Positions 62,496-64,000 of a stretch of DNA of 64,000 nucleotides are shown piece by piece. The notes below the pieces were generated by a model, which did no database searches, had not been told where the DNA came from, and was given only the letters and a program-made list of their open reading frames with translations. Source of the stretch: a virus. The translations under genes and the position numbers were made by a program. The stretch covers positions 1 to 64,000 of the IMG/VR virus record IMGVR_UViG_3300023184_000033. One strand, 5' to 3'. The stretch's first letter is position 1. Every line of letters starts with the position of its first letter.

Positions 62496-64000
62496 TTTTC
62501 AATCCTACTAAAATTGTTTTTCTTGCCAAACTTAATTACACTACGGAACTTATCAAATAGTTGGTCACCCTTATGAGAGATAACAAACACATTTGTATCA
62601 ATACCAATTTCGTGTATCAGCTTTAAAAATTCTTCAGTGCCTACAGTATCCAAAGAAGAATCAAACACTTCATCCAAAATCAATAGATTGGTATTGGTAC
62701 TATTCTTTAGTTTTGCAATCTGTCTCCATGTAAACAATAGAGCCAGATCGATACGCATCTTTTCACCCTCGGAGAAGTTTGCATAAGAGAAATCATCACG
62801 GTGTCTACTCTTAATTGTTTCTTCAAAATTCTCATTGATGTTAAAGTTAACAAAGAAGTCCATTGCAGTTAGGTACTTGTTAATTAACTTGTTCATAACT
62901 GGCAAATACTGTTTGATGATTCTGGTTTTGATACCCGTATCTTTCAACAGATTACTTGCAAATTCGTTGTATTGTTTTTCAATTAATAGTTCTTTGTATG
63001 TTTGATTGTATCCATCCAGTTCAACTTTCAAGTCTTTTAACTTTTGGTTTTCTTCTTCAAGGTTGTCTTTGCGTATGGATAACTCGCCAACTTCTGCTTG
63101 AATTTTGGCAATATATTTGTTTACTGCCGAGATGGTAGAATTGTGTTTTACAATCTCATTGTTATGTTCTTGGACATGTTTAACTATTTTTTGGATTTCT
63201 TCGATTCTTGCATTTGCTTTTTGGATTTGTCCCTCGATATCTTTAACTGCAAGGCTAACCGTTCCCTTTGTTTGATTGATTCCACTAAGCTGGCTATGTC
63301 TGAAGGTGTCAGCGATATCCTGCTTACAGGTTGGACAGGAGTGATTTTCATCGTAGAACTTTTCCTCTTTATCAAGTTTTTTAAGTTTAGATTCCAGTTT
63401 AGATTCTAATTGTAATAATTTAGAACTTTTCTTTTCGATTAATAATTTGTCCGAAATCTTATTTTGCAGTATATCAATGTGTTTATTGATTAATACAATC
63501 TCTTTATTTAATTTATCAATCTGTTGTTCAGACTCAATGATTTCATTTTTCTTTTTATCAATTTCGGCATCATTGTGTTTCTTATGTTCGTCAATATTAT
63601 GTTTTTGCAGTTCAATTTTTTCACCTGCAAGCACCATATCGTATTTGCTTTTGGTAAGATTTTCTTTTACAATAGACATACGTTCCTTCACAAGATTATT
63701 CATCGAGGAAAAGATTTGAATGTCTAGAAGGTCCTCAATGATTGTTCTTCGGTCTGATGAAGACAATTGCATGAACGGAGTGAATGATGCTGAACCAAGA
63801 ATAACAACCTGCGTAAAAGACTTATAGTTTAGTTTAAGAATTGAATTCTCTAATATGTCTTGATAGTCTTTAGCAGCTGCATCTTGATTCAGCAAAACAG
63901 AATCGCAGTAAATCTCAAACACGTTAGGTTTAATACCACGAACAATTTTATAGTTCTTTTGACCAATCTTTAATTCAATTTCAACAATACAATCACGTTG
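62492..64000 (-). CDS. 46: Recombination nuclease ATPase subunit, T4 gp46 (partial)
   Basis: An SbcC/Rad50-like protein whose N-terminal Walker A part lies beyond the right edge; the frame stays open to 64000. Visible: SSSDRRTIIEDLLDIQIFS, long coiled coils, the zinc-hook HSCPTCKQD, the signature ANFSEGEKMRIDLALLFTWR and Walker B NLLILDEVFDSSLD. With gp47 it resects DNA ends for recombination. ATGA overlap with the deformylase gene. Confidence 0.93.
   Translation of the reverse strand, partial: QRDCIVEIELKIGQKNYKIVRGIKPNVFEIYCDSVLLNQDAAAKDYQDILENSILKLNYKSFTQVVILGSASFTPFMQLSSSDRRTIIEDLLDIQIFSSMNNLVKERMSIVKENLTKSKYDMVLAGEKIELQKHNIDEHKKHNDAEIDKKKNEIIESEQQIDKLNKEIVLINKHIDILQNKISDKLLIEKKSSKLLQLESKLESKLKKLDKEEKFYDENHSCPTCKQDIADTFRHSQLSGINQTKGTVSLAVKDIEGQIQKANARIEEIQKIVKHVQEHNNEIVKHNSTISAVNKYIAKIQAEVGELSIRKDNLEEENQKLKDLKVELDGYNQTYKELLIEKQYNEFASNLLKDTGIKTRIIKQYLPVMNKLINKYLTAMDFFVNFNINENFEETIKSRHRDDFSYANFSEGEKMRIDLALLFTWRQIAKLKNSTNTNLLILDEVFDSSLDTVGTEEFLKLIHEIGIDTNVFVISHKGDQLFDKFRSVIKFGKKNNFSRIEK

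Noticed and set aside
1-64000. CRISPR array, insertion sequence, integrase or attachment site
   Set aside because: I looked for regular repeat-spacer units, transposases and integrases and saw none; the only mobile-type genes are the HNH and GIY-YIG proteins.

Overview
The window is 64 kb of a T4-like myovirus (Caudoviricetes) genome, AT-rich, and very probably from a phage of an aquatic Gram-negative bacterium. The evidence for this is a near-complete T4-type replication and recombination set: RNase H, NrdA/NrdB, ThyX, primase gp61, helicase gp41, UvsX, DNA polymerase gp43, RegA, gp62, gp44, gp45, dCMP deaminase and the start of a gp46-like gene cut by the right edge. There is also a Gram-negative lysis cassette (3TM holin, GH19 endolysin, i-spanin, o-spanin) and T4-type late promoter octamers (NATAAATA). 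A DUF3563-like peptide, a phasin-like protein, a proteobacterial IscU/IscA pair and rRNA-type boxA sequences hint at a beta- or gammaproteobacterial host. That host call is inference.

Layout. Positions 1-6700 hold small early-type genes, a metallopeptidase/VWA (CobT-like) protein, an AbrB-like protein and RNase H. Positions 6720-12375 hold nucleotide metabolism and primase. Positions 12400-15420 are lysis. Positions 15450-24304 hold a run of virion genes, five of which start with the same ten-residue pattern as the T4 capsid-targeting sequence; their cargo domains look enzymatic (nucleotidyltransferase-kinase, PD-(D/E)XK-like, KxDG ligase-like). Positions 24433-29489 encode glycosyltransferases and a methyltransferase. 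Positions 29545-38312 hold a nuclease-like gene, a DruA-like gene and the core replisome (gp41, UvsX, gp43). Positions 38429-44513 are the only plus-strand block: small membrane proteins, a miniature IscU with IscA, an LpxH-like phosphoesterase, a glycosyltransferase and a D,D-carboxypeptidase. Positions 44514-50540 are a minus-strand tRNA array of 27 ordinary tRNAs covering all 20 amino acids, plus two aberrant tRNA-like genes and at least three highly structured spacer RNAs, with GroES and other small genes embedded. Positions 50922-56504 hold a SprT-like peptidase, dCMP deaminase, an ADP-heptose synthesis cassette, Hsp20, a phasin-like protein and RegA. Positions 56504-64000 hold the clamp loader, the clamp, a glycosyltransferase, an HTH protein, a second DruA-like gene, peptide deformylase and gp46.

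How it fits together. Sigma70-like promoters (TTGACW, 16-17 bp, TATAAT) precede early or host-takeover genes and the tRNA array. NATAAATA octamers precede virion genes, the HNH endonuclease and the plus-strand block. Most genes overlap by 1-8 bases (ATGA or TAATG), so translation is strongly coupled. The nucleotide genes feed the replisome. The heptose, glycosyltransferase, LpxH-like and D,D-carboxypeptidase genes point to remodelling of the host envelope. The most unusual features are the predicted capsid-packaged enzymes, the stem-bounded RNAs in the tRNA array and the miniature IscU.
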